This document shows positions 51,001 through 59,851 of a DNA stretch of 64,000 nt, one piece after another. Made by a program: the position numbers and the translations under genes. Within the stretch, counting starts at the first letter, position 1, and the number at the start of each line of letters is the position of its first letter. Under the pieces are notes generated by a model that was not told the DNA's origin, ran no database searches, and saw only the letters and a list, made by a program, of their open reading frames with translations. The DNA is from an uncultured Litoreibacter sp. (GTDB lineage Bacteria; Pseudomonadota; Alphaproteobacteria; Rhodobacterales; Rhodobacteraceae): NCBI RefSeq assembly GCF_947501785.1, contig NZ_CANMXB010000001.1, forward strand, positions 1,941,048 through 2,005,047. The letters run 5' to 3'.

Positions 51001-52214
51001 AGAGCCGACGCCGCTTCAACGGTGGGCGGCTCGCCCGGACGCATGACGCGGTAGATATCCATCAACGCGGTGTCGCGGCCAAAGTTCTTGTCCACGGCGA
51101 CTGTGTTGCGGATGTAAGGGCCTACGTTGATGTTGTCGATGTCGAGGACGGGAATTTCCTTAACGCCGTTATCAACAAGGGTTTTCAGCGTACCACCAAC
51201 AACCTCTTCGCCCTTTTTGTCCAGCTCCCATGTCAGCTCGTCACCGGCTTCAACCCAGATCTCACCGGTCTCTTCGTTGATCATGTCTCGCGCAACAAAG
51301 CGCCCGATGATGCCCTCAAACGGCAGCAGGATGTCGTTGATTTTGCCGCCGTCGACCATCGCCTTCACGGCGCGTGGAGTGACCTTTTTGCCAGCTTCGG
51401 CAATGACTTCGCCGGTCTTGGCGTCGATGATGTCAGCCGCAGGCTTGGTGCCTTTGATCCGCTCAGGGAAGAACTTGGTGGACCAGCCACCTTTCTTCGC
51501 GGCCTTGAAGGTCACGGTGTCGTAATAGGCGTCCATGATCTGCTCTTGGTCCAGACCCAGCGCATACAGCAGGGTGGAGACAGGCAGTTTCCGACGACGG
51601 TCGATCCGCGCAAAGACCACGTCTTTGGCGTCGAATTCGAAGTCCAACCACGAGCCGCGATAGGGAATAATGCGGCAAGCAAACAGCAATTTGCCGGAGG
51701 AATGGGTTTTGCCTTTGTCGTGGTCGAAGAACACGCCGGGGGAGCGGTGCATCTGGGAAACGATCACACGCTCGGTGCCGTTCACAACGAACGTCCCGTT
51801 TGGCGTCATCAACGGCATGTCGCCCATGAAGACGTCTTGCTCTTTGATGTCTTTGACCGACTTGGCGCCGGTGTCTTCGTCGATATCAAACACGATCAGG
51901 CGCAGCGTCACTTTCAGTGGCGCGCTGTAGGTCATGTCGCGTTGCTGACATTCCTCGACGTCGTATTTGGGTTCTTCCAGCTCGTATTTCACGAACTCAA
52001 GAATGGCGGTTTCGTTGAAATCCTTGATCGGGAAAACCGATTGGAAAACACCTTTGATGCCTTCGCCGTCCATCGGCTCCAGCTGGTCGCCGGATTTCAG
52101 GAACAGGTCGTAGGAGGACTTTTGAACTTCAATAAGGTTCGGCATTTCCAGCACTTCGCGGATTTTGCCGAAATATTTGCGGATGCGTTTTTGACCAACA
52201 TATGTCTGAGCCAT
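48075..52214 (-). CDS. rpoB: RNA polymerase beta subunit
   Basis: A 1379-aa subunit. The rifampicin region is [19 protein letters not shown] with [13 protein letters not shown] following (sensitive-type residues). The C-terminal [20 protein letters not shown] clamp region is intact. It is preceded by a 251-nt leader after rplL with an attenuator-like hairpin. Confidence 0.99.
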   Translation of the reverse strand: MAQTYVGQKRIRKYFGKIREVLEMPNLIEVQKSSYDLFLKSGDQLEPMDGEGIKGVFQSVFPIKDFNETAILEFVKYELEEPKYDVEECQQRDMTYSAPLKVTLRLIVFDIDEDTGAKSVKDIKEQDVFMGDMPLMTPNGTFVVNGTERVIVSQMHRSPGVFFDHDKGKTHSSGKLLFACRIIPYRGSWLDFEFDAKDVVFARIDRRRKLPVSTLLYALGLDQEQIMDAYYDTVTFKAAKKGGWSTKFFPERIKGTKPAADIIDAKTGEVIAEAGKKVTPRAVKAMVDGGKINDILLPFEGIIGRFVARDMINEETGEIWVEAGDELTWELDKKGEEVVGGTLKTLVDNGVKEIPVLDIDNINVGPYIRNTVAVDKNFGRDTALMDIYRVMRPGEPPTVEAASALFDTLFFDSERYDLSAVGRVKMNMRLDLDAEDTVRTLRKEDIVACIKALVDLRDGRGDIDDIDHLGNRRVRSVGELMENQYRVGLLRMERAIKERMSSVEIDTVMPQDLINAKPAAAAVREFFGSSQLSQFMDQTNPLSEVTHKRRLSALGPGGLTRERAGFEVRDVHPTHYGRMCPIETPEGPNIGLINSLATFARVNKYGFIETPYRKVVDGQVTDEVHYMSATEEMRHTVAQANANLDENMKFVNDLVSTRQSGEYMLQSNANVDLIDVSPKQLVSVAASLIPFLENDDANRALMGSNMQRQAVPLLQADAPFVGTGIEGVVATDSGAAIQAKRGGIIDQVDAQRIVVRVTDDLEPGDPGVDIYSLRKFQRSNQNTCINQRPLVKVGGVVSAGEVIADGPSTDMGELALGKNVLVAFMPWNGYNYEDSILISERIARDDVFTSIHIEEFEVAARDTKLGPEEITRDIPNVGEEALRNLDEAGIVYIGADVEPGDILVGKITPKGESPMTPEEKLLRAIFGEKASDVRDTSLRVKPGDFGTVVEVRVFNRHGVEKDERTVQIEREEVERLARDRDDEMAILDRNIYARLQGMLLGKKAVKGPKGVKPNSEINAELLEMLTRGQWWQLALAEETEAAAVEALNSQYEAQKRALEARFEDKVEKVRRGDDLPPGVMKMVKVFVAVKRKLQPGDKMAGRHGNKGVISKVVPMEDMPFLEDGTPVDFCLNPLGVPSRMNVGQILETHMGWAARGLGLKIDDALDDFKRTGDSQPVRDALQHAYGDETYNDAFGNMIEADMIESAEAVRKGVPIATPVFDGAKESDVNEALAKAGFDTSGQSVLYDGRTGEQFARPVTVGVKYLLKLHHLVDDKIHARSTGPYSLVTQQPLGGKAQFGGQRFGEMEVWALEAYGAAYTLQEMLTVKSDDVAGRTKVYESIVKGEDNFEAGIPESFNVLVKEVRGLGLNMELLDAEDEE

Positions 52215-52465
52215 GCTCGTAGTCGCCTTTCAGTTTCCTCGGTCATGTCACCCCGGGGCCGGGCGGCATAACACTTGGATAAGGGGCGGTTCACTCAATA
52301 CCTGCGCATCTTCCCACGGATGCGCTCCCGAGCGGTTTTACCGTTCCTTAGAGAAGGCCTTTATCGCGTCCAGCCGTGAAAGGCCCTCTCTGAGACGCGG
52401 AAAGCCGGACCCGAAATTCATCGGGTCCAGCTCTTTTCTTGAACCGCAGCCGAAGCTGCGTCCGA
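52215..52465 (-). promoter_or_regulatory. rplL-rpoB intergenic leader with attenuator hairpins
   Basis: A 251-nt untranslated region. On the minus strand it contains CGCAGC-TTCG-GCTGCG (52445-52460) next to the rplL stop, and then GGACCCGA-TGAATT-TCGGGTCC (52407-52428). Further pairings are possible around AAGGCCTT and GGGGCGG/CCGCCCC. In Rhodobacterales an RNA motif called rhodo-rpoB has been described at this position; I could not check whether this leader matches it. It probably sets the ratio of ribosomal protein to polymerase mRNA. Confidence 0.55.
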
Positions 52466-52846
52466 TTACTTCAGCTCGACTTCGGCGCCAGCTGCTTCCA
52501 GCTTGCCTTTGATGTCTTCTGCTTCGGCTTTGTCGACGCCTTCTTTGACAGCTTTGCCGCCGGCTTCGACCAGGTCTTTTGCTTCTTTGAGGCCCAGGCC
52601 GGTGATGCCTCGGACTTCTTTGATGACGTTGATTTTGGATGCGCCAGCGGCGACCAAGATCACGTCAAATTCGGATTTCTCCTCAGCTGCGCCGCCAGCG
52701 TCGCCGCCAGCTGCACCAGCCATCATCACTGCGCCACCGGCAGCAGGTTCGATGCCATACTCGTCTTTGAGGATGGTTTTCAGTTCTTGTGCTTCCAAGA
52801 GTGTCAGACCAACAATCTCTTCCGCCAGTTTTTTCAGATCAGCCAT
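52466..52846 (-). CDS. rplL: 50S ribosomal protein L7/L12
   Basis: A 126-aa stalk protein. The N-terminal dimerisation domain is [20 protein letters not shown]; the Ala/Gly hinge is at about 37-54; the C-terminal factor-binding domain contains [20 protein letters not shown]. It is 73 nt after rplJ. Confidence 0.98.
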   Translation of the reverse strand: MADLKKLAEEIVGLTLLEAQELKTILKDEYGIEPAAGGAVMMAGAAGGDAGGAAEEKSEFDVILVAAGASKINVIKEVRGITGLGLKEAKDLVEAGGKAVKEGVDKAEAEDIKGKLEAAGAEVELK

Positions 52847-52919
52847 TATACTGTTTCCGTTCCATTAAGTTGTGTTCCAACGTGTAGCTTTCAAGCCCAC
52901 GAGGGTATCTGTCCAAAGA

Positions 52920-53435
52920 TCAGGCTGCTGCCTTCTCCTCGATGGTGCTGAGAATGCTTGCGACGTTCGAAGCAGGTGCGCCAATCGCGCCGGCGATGTT
53001 CGAAGCAGGGGCACCGATGCAACCCACGATGGAAGCAATAAGCTCCTCGCGGCTTGGCATGGCGGCCACGGCTTTGACACCAGCGACATCCAACGCGTTT
53101 TCGCCCATGGCCCCACCAAGAATAACGAGCTTTTCGTTGTCCTTGGAATAGTCGTTCACCACTTTCGCGGCGGCGACAGGGTCCTCTGAGTAGGCGAGAA
53201 CGGTCATACCCGAAAGGTAATCGGCGATGCTTGCGCAAGGCTGACCCTCAAGGGCGATTTTGGCGAGCCTGTTCTTGGCGACGCGGACAGACCCACCAGC
53301 TTCGCGCATACGCGCACGCAGGTCTTGCATCTCGGCAACCGTGATACCCTCGTAGTGGCTCACCACTACGACGCCAGAGCTTTCAAAGATTTGGCCGAGT
53401 TCTTCGACCAATTTCTCTTTTTGTGCTCTATCCAC
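52920..53435 (-). CDS. rplJ: 50S ribosomal protein L10
   Basis: A 171-aa stalk base protein ([20 protein letters not shown]) binding L7/L12 dimers through its C-terminal helix. Its own leader (53436-53620) is the expected target for L10 autoregulation. Confidence 0.98.
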   Translation of the reverse strand: MDRAQKEKLVEELGQIFESSGVVVVSHYEGITVAEMQDLRARMREAGGSVRVAKNRLAKIALEGQPCASIADYLSGMTVLAYSEDPVAAAKVVNDYSKDNEKLVILGGAMGENALDVAGVKAVAAMPSREELIASIVGCIGAPASNIAGAIGAPASNVASILSTIEEKAAA

Positions 53436-53620
53436 AGTTTCACTCCAATTGTGGAGGGTTGCCCCTCCGGCTCAGTTTTGCCCGTGTTACCACGGGCGTT
53501 CGGGTCCAATTCAGGGTCCCGAGGCCAAAATCACCCGAAGGTCGAAACCTGCGGTATCTGTCTCGTTTCCCATCTCAGGAAGGAATTATTCAGCTTTCGC
53601 CAAACCCTCCGTCTCGGACA
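53436..53620 (-). promoter_or_regulatory. Candidate L10 leader
   Basis: The 5' region of rplJ. On the minus strand it has GATGGGAAACGAGACAG, then CCCGTGGTAACACGGG and GGAGGG/CCCTCC hairpins close to the start codon. L10-L12 complexes repress their own operon by binding such leaders in many bacteria. The match is by position and general shape, not by alignment. Confidence 0.5.
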
Positions 53621-53623
53621 GAA

Positions 53624-53641
53624 CGGGGCGTCGCCGCCCCG
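53624..53641 (-). terminator. Hairpin after rplA
   Basis: CGGGGCG-TCGC-CGCCCCG, a 7-bp stem 33 nt after the rplA stop. The T tract is poor, so it is likely a partial terminator or processing site. Confidence 0.55.
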
Positions 53642-53673
53642 CTAAATGGCCCCGTTGCCCGGGACCAGATCTC

Positions 53674-54369
53674 TTAGTTGCCGGTCGCGTTTTCGACGTT
53701 AATCGTCACGCTTGGGCCCATGGTCGAAGACACGACGATCTTCTTCATGTAAGTGCCTTTGGCACCGGCAGGCTTGTTCTTGGACACGGCACCAACGAAG
53801 GCGCGCACGTTTTCTACCAGCTTGGCTTCATCGAATGAGGCTTTGCCGATGCCTGCGTGAACCACGCCAGCTTTTTCAACCTTGAACTGCACTTCGCCGC
53901 CTTTGGCAGCTTTGACAGCGGCTTCCACATCCATGGTGACCGTGCCCACTTTGGGGTTCGGCATCAGGTTGCGGGGGCCAAGCACCTTACCCAGACGGCC
54001 AACGATTGGCATCATGTCAGGGGTTGCGATGCAGCGGTCAAAGTCGATCTTGCCGCCTTGCACGATTTCCATCAGGTCCTCGGCGCCGACAACATCTGCG
54101 CCAGCCGCTTTGGCTTCATCAGCCTTTGCGTCACGGGCGAACACGGCGACGCGGACGTCTTTGCCGGTGCCGTTTGGCAGAGCCACAACGCCGCGGACCA
54201 TTTGGTCAGCGTGGCGCGGATCAACACCGAGATTCATTGCGATTTCGACGGTTTCGTCAAACTTGGCTTTGGCGTTGTTCTTCACCAGGGCCACAGCTTC
54301 TTCGACGGTGACGTCGCGCTTGCCTGCGAATTGCTCGCGGGCTGCGATTGTACGTTTACCTTTGGCCAT
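53674..54369 (-). CDS. rplA: 50S ribosomal protein L1
   Basis: A 231-aa L1-stalk protein ([40 protein letters not shown]). In many bacteria L1 represses rplKA by binding its leader. The ATG overlaps the rplK stop by one base (TAATG). Confidence 0.98.
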   Translation of the reverse strand: MAKGKRTIAAREQFAGKRDVTVEEAVALVKNNAKAKFDETVEIAMNLGVDPRHADQMVRGVVALPNGTGKDVRVAVFARDAKADEAKAAGADVVGAEDLMEIVQGGKIDFDRCIATPDMMPIVGRLGKVLGPRNLMPNPKVGTVTMDVEAAVKAAKGGEVQFKVEKAGVVHAGIGKASFDEAKLVENVRAFVGAVSKNKPAGAKGTYMKKIVVSSTMGPSVTINVENATGN

Positions 54370-54794
54370 TACTTCACCTCGATGCCCATAGAGCGGGCAG
54401 AGCCCGCGATGATCAGCATTGCGCCTTCGATGTCGTTCGCGTTCAGATCTTTCATCTTCGCTTCTGCGATTTCACGCAGCTGCTTGGATGTGACCGAACC
54501 GACGACTTCGCGCGACGGTGTGTTGGCGCCGGATTTAACTTTGGCAGCCTTTTTCAGGTAGTAAGACGCAGGCGGCGTCTTGATGTCCATCGAGAAGGAC
54601 TTGTCCTGATAATAGGTGATCACGGTTGGGCATGGGGCGCCTGGCTCCATGTCCGCGGTCTTGGCGTTGAACGCCTTGCAGAATTCCATGATGTTGATGC
54701 CGCGCTGACCCAGTGCTGGGCCTACGGGCGGGGATGGGTTGGCTTGACCTGCAGGAACCTGCAGCTTCATCGTGCCAGCGATCTTCTTGGCCAT
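54369..54794 (-). CDS. rplK: 50S ribosomal protein L11
   Basis: A 141-aa GTPase-centre protein ([20 protein letters not shown]) of standard length, needed for RelA activation. It is about 100 nt after nusG. Confidence 0.98.
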   Translation of the reverse strand: MAKKIAGTMKLQVPAGQANPSPPVGPALGQRGINIMEFCKAFNAKTADMEPGAPCPTVITYYQDKSFSMDIKTPPASYYLKKAAKVKSGANTPSREVVGSVTSKQLREIAEAKMKDLNANDIEGAMLIIAGSARSMGIEVK

Positions 54795-54895
54795 GTGGCC
54801 TCTCCTTCTTACAACAGCCTCGGGTCGCGACCCTTAGCTTACGATTGTTGTGGTCCGACTTTCCGGGCGCGCCCGGGTCCTCTCCCACAGATTTC

Positions 54896-55429
54896 TCAGC
54901 TCGCTTTCGTGACCTGAGTAAATTCCAGCTCGACCGGGGTCGCCCGGCCAAAGATCGAGACAGTCACCTTCAGGCGCTGCTGCTCATCGTCTACTTCTTC
55001 CACCATGCCCGAGAAGCCTTCGAACGGGCCGTCGGTGACGGATACATTTTCGCCCACGTCGAAGACGATTGTTGAACGCGGTGCTTCGGCACCCTCTTCA
55101 ACGCGACCCAGGATGGCCTGAACCTCGGCGTCGCGCATTGGCATTGGCTTGCCTTGCGGACCCAGGAATCCGGTTACGCGGTTGATGCTGTTGATCAAAT
55201 GGTAGCCCGCGTCGGACATCTCCATATGCACCAGCACGTAGCCGGGCATGAAGCGGCGTTCGGCGGTAACCTTTTTATTTCTTCTGATTTCAATGACTTC
55301 CTCGGTCGGCACCAGAACTTCGCCGAAATCGTCCTGCAGGCCGTTTTCTTCGACAGAGGTGCGGATCTGTTCAGCAATGCGCTTCTCGAAGTTCGAGAGG
55401 ACAGAGACCGAGTACCACCGTTTCGCCAT
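54896..55429 (-). CDS. nusG: Transcription elongation factor NusG
   Basis: A 177-aa protein with the NGN domain ([20 protein letters not shown]), the hydrophobic [13 protein letters not shown] segment contacting polymerase, and a C-terminal KOW domain ([19 protein letters not shown]) that binds S10 or Rho. Normally adjacent to secE; here a GAF-EAL gene lies between them, and a terminator-like hairpin lies 44 nt before the nusG start. Confidence 0.98.
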   Translation of the reverse strand: MAKRWYSVSVLSNFEKRIAEQIRTSVEENGLQDDFGEVLVPTEEVIEIRRNKKVTAERRFMPGYVLVHMEMSDAGYHLINSINRVTGFLGPQGKPMPMRDAEVQAILGRVEEGAEAPRSTIVFDVGENVSVTDGPFEGFSGMVEEVDDEQQRLKVTVSIFGRATPVELEFTQVTKAS

Positions 55430-55473
55430 TGCAGAATTGCCTTTATAATCAGAGCCTTACCGAAACGAAAACA

Positions 55474-55498
55474 GCGCGCATCCCGAATCAATGCGCGC
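55474..55498 (-). terminator. Hairpin with T-rich tail between EAL gene and nusG
   Basis: GCGCGCAT (55474-55481) pairs perfectly with ATGCGCGC (55491-55498), followed on the minus strand by TGTTTTCGTTTCGG. It may terminate the EAL gene or act as an attenuator in the nusG leader. Confidence 0.75.
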
Positions 55499-55657
55499 CA
55501 TCTGTTTGGTGTTGGGGGCTGACTACCGCTCCGAGCCCTTAAGATCAAGGGGTTAACGCCCCCAAAATGCATGTGTCTAGAAAGCGTCTTCCTTGCGTAT
55601 AGATCGCGTTTAGACGAATACGCCGTTAACCTTCGGGATCAACAGGCACTGCATCAG

Positions 55658-56893
55658 CTATGCGCTTTCGCGCCATGCGTTGCCAAACCACGCTTTCGCG
55701 CTCTCAAGATCAGATGGTCGGCCCAGCAGATAGCCCTGCCCCAAGGGGACGCACAGCTCGCGCAATGTTGCCAGCTCTCCCTCTGTCTCGATGCCTTCGG
55801 CAACGATTTTGGCCCCGGTTTCCGTCGCGAACCGGACAAGTGCGCCCGCCAGAGATCGGCGCACAACGTCACTGTCGACGCCCGTGGTCAGCGAAATGTC
55901 GAGCTTGATAATGTCGGGCTGCAAACGCACGATTTGCTGCAAGCCGGAATAGCCCGCGCCGGCGTCGTCAACAGCCAGTCGGATGCCCGCTGCGCGCATC
56001 AGCAAAAGCTGATCCAACAGCAGCTCGGCATCGGTGATTTCAGCGTGCTCGGTCACCTCCAACACGATGCGGTGTGGCGCATAGGGTTCGAACAATTCCC
56101 CAATACGGCCAGTCTCCACCGTGGCGGGCGACGCGTTCACAGAGACATAGATATCGTCGGGAAGATGATTGAGTGCCTCTAAAGCCACCTTGATCACACA
56201 AAGTTCCAGATCGGCCTGAAGCCCGACGGTATGGGCATCGTCAAACCACAGGTTTGGCGGGCGATACGGTTCCGCCTGAAACCGGCAGAGCGCTTCGAAG
56301 CCCACCGGTCGCCGACCCGAAATGTCCATTATCGGCTGTAAGGCAATGTCGAAGCTTTGGGTCTCAATGATGTTGACTATGGTGGCGCGCAGTTCTTCTT
56401 CCTGCGTGCGCAGGCTGATCGTGTCATTGATTTGGTCCGCAGACAGGTTGGCGAAAGCTCGCATCACCTCTAGATCGCGGTCGTTCAAGTTGGTCTGCGT
56501 CTGCCGAGACATACAACAAAACATACCATAGGGCGTTCCGTCGCGCCGCCGGATCGGGACGCTGACATGGCTTTTGATTGGGACGGCGTGGGTCAACGCG
56601 ATGTCCTGGGCAAGCGGCTCAAGCTCGGTGTTGGGGATCATTTCAGGCAATCTGCCCTCCAGAATATGGCGACAATAGACCTGTTCCAACGGCATGGATT
56701 GCCCCACGTCGATCATGTCTTCCAAGCCCGACGCGTCGACAGCGCGGAACACCAGATCATCACCAACGAATTCCGAAAGATAGGCCACTTCCATCCCAAG
56801 ATGCTGACGCACAAAGCTGAGGGATGAAGAGATGATGTCATCCGCATTGGCGGCGTCCAACAGCGGGGCGATCATCATGTCTGTATTTGTCAT
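55658..56893 (-). CDS. GAF-EAL cyclic-di-GMP phosphodiesterase
   Basis: A 411-aa soluble protein. A GAF sensor domain (about 15-155) is followed by an EAL domain (about 165-405). The catalytic set is complete: EALCR (GFEALCRF), Asn in VSVNAS, Glu in EVTE, the DDAGAG pair, Lys in IIKLD, Glu in AEGIE and Gln in GQGYLLGRP, so it should hydrolyse c-di-GMP to pGpG. No GGDEF domain. It sits on the same strand between secE and nusG. Confidence 0.92.
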   Translation of the reverse strand: MTNTDMMIAPLLDAANADDIISSSLSFVRQHLGMEVAYLSEFVGDDLVFRAVDASGLEDMIDVGQSMPLEQVYCRHILEGRLPEMIPNTELEPLAQDIALTHAVPIKSHVSVPIRRRDGTPYGMFCCMSRQTQTNLNDRDLEVMRAFANLSADQINDTISLRTQEEELRATIVNIIETQSFDIALQPIMDISGRRPVGFEALCRFQAEPYRPPNLWFDDAHTVGLQADLELCVIKVALEALNHLPDDIYVSVNASPATVETGRIGELFEPYAPHRIVLEVTEHAEITDAELLLDQLLLMRAAGIRLAVDDAGAGYSGLQQIVRLQPDIIKLDISLTTGVDSDVVRRSLAGALVRFATETGAKIVAEGIETEGELATLRELCVPLGQGYLLGRPSDLESAKAWFGNAWRESA

Positions 56894-57030
56894 AGGGCAT
56901 CCAACGCGAGGGAAATTACCGCGTCACGGCTAAGGCCCGACCCTGAACAGAAGGTTACTTCTCCCTCGCCTACTACCGTAGGATTAACCCAAATTTTAGA
57001 GGAATTGGCGGCGGCTTGCGCAGCCAGCGG

Positions 57031-57225
57031 CTAGAACAGCCCGAAGACCGAATTCAGCCCGGTGCGGATGGTCAGATCAACGAGGCTGAAGAAAATCGCG
57101 GTCAGCGTTGCCATGATGAACACCATTACCGTAGTCAAAACCACCTCACGGCGGGTCGGCCAGACGACCTTTGCAACTTCCGCGCGGGTTTGCTGGATGA
57201 ATTGGGCCGGGTTGGTGATCGCCAT
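57031..57225 (-). CDS. secE: Protein translocase subunit SecE
   Basis: A 64-aa single-TM short SecE (MAITNPAQFIQQTRAEVAKV, then VWPTRREVVLTTVMVF) that clamps SecY. I start at 57225; the frame runs 27 codons upstream into the promoter region. It is separated from nusG by the GAF-EAL gene and from tRNA-Trp by two unrelated genes. Confidence 0.95.
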   Translation of the reverse strand: MAITNPAQFIQQTRAEVAKVVWPTRREVVLTTVMVFIMATLTAIFFSLVDLTIRTGLNSVFGLF

Positions 57226-57261
57226 GGTGCTGCGCCTTCGGGTTCGCGTGTAACTCACTGG

Positions 57262-57290
57262 CAGATACGGCCGTTGCGCCCGGTTTGCAA
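57262..57290 (-). promoter_or_regulatory. Predicted secE promoter
   Basis: Minus strand: -35 TTGCAA (57285-57290), 17-nt spacer, -10 TATCTG (57262-57267), ending 37 nt upstream of the secE ATG. The same -35 hexamer precedes tRNA-Trp. Confidence 0.55.
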
Positions 57291-57382
57291 GGGGGCGCCG
57301 CCGCACCGCTCACCAAAAGGTGGCTTGGCGTGTGCAGCAATTGCGCATTAGCGTGGGGCAACGCATATCGAAAGGGCCTTTC

Positions 57383-57979
57383 ATGAAACACGTTCTCGCC
57401 GCCGCCTTGGTGGCCATTGCCCTGCCCGCCGCGGCGCAAACCGTAGACGAAACCGCCCCGACGCCTGAGGGTGAACCATCGTCGCGCGACCTTGTTTCGC
57501 CAAAGGCTGATATCCCAGACACCGAGGCCGCGATGACCGTCCAACGTTTGGGCGAGATCGTGTCGGCCTTGGACCCCGACAGCCAAACCGATGGGGCGCG
57601 GTTTCAACTGACCATCGAAGACGTCCCGGTCCTGATTATTACCGATTGGCGGGCCGACCGAATGCGGGCCATGGTGCCAATCCGCGCCATGGAAGGCATG
57701 ACCGGCGACGAAATTCTGCGCGTCATGCAAGCCAATTTCGACACCGCGCTGGACGCACGTTACGCCGTGGCGCAAGGGCGTCTTTGGGGCGTGTTCATTC
57801 ACCCGCTGTCGCCCTTGGAAAAGGACCAGTTGATCTCAGGGCTTGGGCAGGCGGTGAATTTGGCCAAGACCTACGGCTCGCTTTACACCGGCGGGGCCAT
57901 GTCCTTTGGCGGCGGAGACAGCGTGCCGCTGCAGCGCCAACTGATCGACCGGCTGCTCAAGCAGGGCGAAGAAATCTAG
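57383..57979 (+). CDS. Secreted protein, possibly YbjN-like
   Basis: A 198-aa protein from 57383 (MKHVLAAALVAIALPAAAQT, a signal peptide cut near AQT). The mature part starts with a Pro/Glu-rich stretch, then an alpha/beta domain (FQLTIEDVPVLIITDWRADR; MQANFDTALDARYAVAQGRL) resembling YbjN/type III chaperone-fold proteins; this is a weak resemblance. The 3' end overlaps the convergent esterase gene by 4 nt. Confidence 0.6.
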   Translation: MKHVLAAALVAIALPAAAQTVDETAPTPEGEPSSRDLVSPKADIPDTEAAMTVQRLGEIVSALDPDSQTDGARFQLTIEDVPVLIITDWRADRMRAMVPIRAMEGMTGDEILRVMQANFDTALDARYAVAQGRLWGVFIHPLSPLEKDQLISGLGQAVNLAKTYGSLYTGGAMSFGGGDSVPLQRQLIDRLLKQGEEI

Positions 57980-58758
57980 TCGTCCACCAGCCGCGCGAAC
58001 TGGTCCAGTACCATTTGCATGATGGGCTGACCTTGCGCATCAACCCCGTCCAGCACCGCATCCACCTGCGTGGCGTGGCCCGGCACTCCGGTGTCGATCA
58101 AGGTCACTGGCGCCTGTACGCCCTCCGCCCGCTGGGCGCCGACCCGCGCGTTGGAGATGTTGATCACCCGGTCTTGCGGCCCGTGAATAAGCAGGCAGGC
58201 GGGCCCGTCCTCTTCCAGCCGCCACGGCTGGACAATGGCGGCGCTGATGGCCACCACGGCATCGGGCCTGGACACCCGCTGCATCCAGTGGGTGGGCGGG
58301 TACGCCAGGGCCAGCCCGGCGATGCCGCCAGCGGAAACCCCAAGAATGCCAAGTTTGCGGTGGGCGATGCCCAGCCCCTCGCCTTCCACCCATAAATACT
58401 CAACGGCGCGCGACAAATCCTCCATCGCCGCGATGAAGGCCGCGCCATAAAGATTGGGGGACAGGGTCAGCCCCAGCTTCTCGGTGCGGCCCATATAGGC
58501 CTCGATATAGCCCTGCTGTTTGTCAGTGAACGCGTCTGCAGTCGTGCCCAACCGGTAGGTGACGGACGCCATGGCAAACCCGGCCTCCGTCAACGCGGTT
58601 GCAAAATGCGCCACCTCGTCGCCGTCGCGCCGCCCTTTGCGGAAGCCGCCGCCATGGGCGTAAATCACGCAGGCCGAGGCCTTCAGATCGTCGGGCAGGT
58701 AAAGGTCGAATGCGAGGTCGTTTTGGGTGTCGTAGACAATGTCGGAAACGCACTTCAT
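57976..58758 (-). CDS. Alpha/beta-hydrolase esterase (HSL/BD-FAE type)
   Basis: A 260-aa hydrolase. The oxyanion motif HGGG is at 35-38; nucleophile Ser142 in GVSAGG; acid Asp198 (HGPQDRV); base His230 (GVPGHATQ). Acts on small esters or acylated compounds; the substrate is unknown. No signal peptide. It lies 58 nt downstream of tRNA-Trp on the same strand and may share its transcript. Confidence 0.87.
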   Translation of the reverse strand: MKCVSDIVYDTQNDLAFDLYLPDDLKASACVIYAHGGGFRKGRRDGDEVAHFATALTEAGFAMASVTYRLGTTADAFTDKQQGYIEAYMGRTEKLGLTLSPNLYGAAFIAAMEDLSRAVEYLWVEGEGLGIAHRKLGILGVSAGGIAGLALAYPPTHWMQRVSRPDAVVAISAAIVQPWRLEEDGPACLLIHGPQDRVINISNARVGAQRAEGVQAPVTLIDTGVPGHATQVDAVLDGVDAQGQPIMQMVLDQFARLVDD

Positions 58759-58816
58759 CCGGCAGCCATACCGTGTTCACCCTATCAACCGGTTCACGCC
58801 TCTCAGGGCGTTTATG

Positions 58817-58892
58817 TGGCAGGGGATGAGAGACTCGAACTCACGACCCTCGGTTTTGGAGACCGATGCTCTACCAACTGAGCTAATCCCCT
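58817..58892 (-). tRNA. tRNA-Trp (CCA anticodon)
   Basis: 76 nt including an encoded CCA end. The acceptor stem is AGGGGAT/ATCCCCT with discriminator G; the D arm is TAGCTCAGTTGGTAGAGC; the anticodon stem TCGGT/ACCGA holds loop CTCCAAA, giving anticodon CCA. The T arm contains GAGTTCGAGTCTC. Association with secE-nusG is usual in alphaproteobacteria. Confidence 0.97.
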
Positions 58893-58906
58893 GCACTTGA
58901 GAGAGG

Positions 58907-58935
58907 TGATTACGAAAGGTGGGGGGCGTTTGCAA
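58907..58935 (-). promoter_or_regulatory. Predicted tRNA-Trp promoter
   Basis: Minus strand: -35 TTGCAA (58930-58935), 17-nt spacer, -10 TAATCA (58907-58912), ending 14 nt before the tRNA 5' end. Apart from this, the 58893-59176 gap shows nothing. Confidence 0.6.
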
Positions 58936-59176
58936 GAGTTGATCCGCATTCCCGCGCTCAGCGGTGATGCATCTGACGCAGCCACGCCACGGTGACGCCG
59001 GCAGGCAGATGCACATGGTCTGTGCCTGCACGCCTGGCGCGGGCAGGTCTCCGTTATCGTTGGGTTTTGGCGCAGATGCGGTGCCATTTTCACGCGACCT
59101 CACCAAAACTCACAAAGGGTTGGTTGGCCTGCGACGGGCTGCCGCAGGTAGCCTTCTTGCCAGAAGGAGATCAGCC

Positions 59177-59746
59177 ATGCCCGAAACCAAAGCTATATCC
59201 CACACCCTGCCCCTGTCGCGACGCGCCTTTGTTGCCAGTTCTGCGCTGTCCGCGCTGGCGATCGGGGCGGCCACACAGGCCCGTGCGTCGGACCCCCATC
59301 ATCGGCGCCTTACTCATACGGACGATTTTGACTACGCCGTCACCCGTAGCGACGAGGAATGGCGCGCCATGCTCACCCAGGATGAATACGACATCATGCG
59401 GCGCGGCAACACCGAGTTCCCCAAATCCAGCCCCCTGTGGAACGAGCAGCGCAATGGCCTGTACCACTGCAAAGGCTGCGATCTGGAGGCCTATGATGCG
59501 CGCTGGAAAGTGCCGCTCGACAAGGGTTGGGTGTTCTTCACCCATTCGCAAACCAACGCGGTGCTGACCGGCATTGACGGCCCGGTGGCCGAATACGGCA
59601 ACGCCATGGGCGACAGCACAATTGCGCATGTCGAGGTCCATTGCCGCCGCTGCGGCAGCCATCTGGGCCACCTGCTGCCCGTCGACGGCCATCAGGTGCA
59701 TTGCATCAACGGGGCCGCGCTGACGTTTGAGGCAGCCGCCGCGTAA
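59177..59746 (+). CDS. Tat-exported MsrB-like protein
   Basis: A 189-aa protein from 59177 (AAGGAGA site). It has a twin-arginine signal (LPLSRRAFVASSALSALAIG), then an MsrB fold. Zinc cysteines are C98/C101 (CKGC) and C156/C159 (CRRC), and the expected catalytic Cys176 is in VHCINGAAL. The usual GWPSF substrate motif reads GWVFF here. MsrB reduces methionine-R-sulfoxide; an exported version would protect envelope proteins. The altered motif leaves activity open. Confidence 0.85.
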   Translation: MPETKAISHTLPLSRRAFVASSALSALAIGAATQARASDPHHRRLTHTDDFDYAVTRSDEEWRAMLTQDEYDIMRRGNTEFPKSSPLWNEQRNGLYHCKGCDLEAYDARWKVPLDKGWVFFTHSQTNAVLTGIDGPVAEYGNAMGDSTIAHVEVHCRRCGSHLGHLLPVDGHQVHCINGAALTFEAAAA

Positions 59747-59851
59747 CGGCAAATCCCTGCGCACCACCGGCCAGATAGCCGGTGGCACAGGGCCGCTATT
59801 CGCACTATCGTCGGGCCAGAAGAAACCATCCGGTCACGAGGGAACGCGCCA

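Noticed and set aside
43717-52271. Open frames of more than 1300 codons on the plus strand opposite rpoC and rpoB, and a similar one opposite fusA (38706-41291)
   Set aside because: They are mirror frames of highly expressed, GC-rich genes that avoid TTA, CTA and TCA codons. They have no ribosome sites and a His/Val/Gln-rich composition unlike real proteins.
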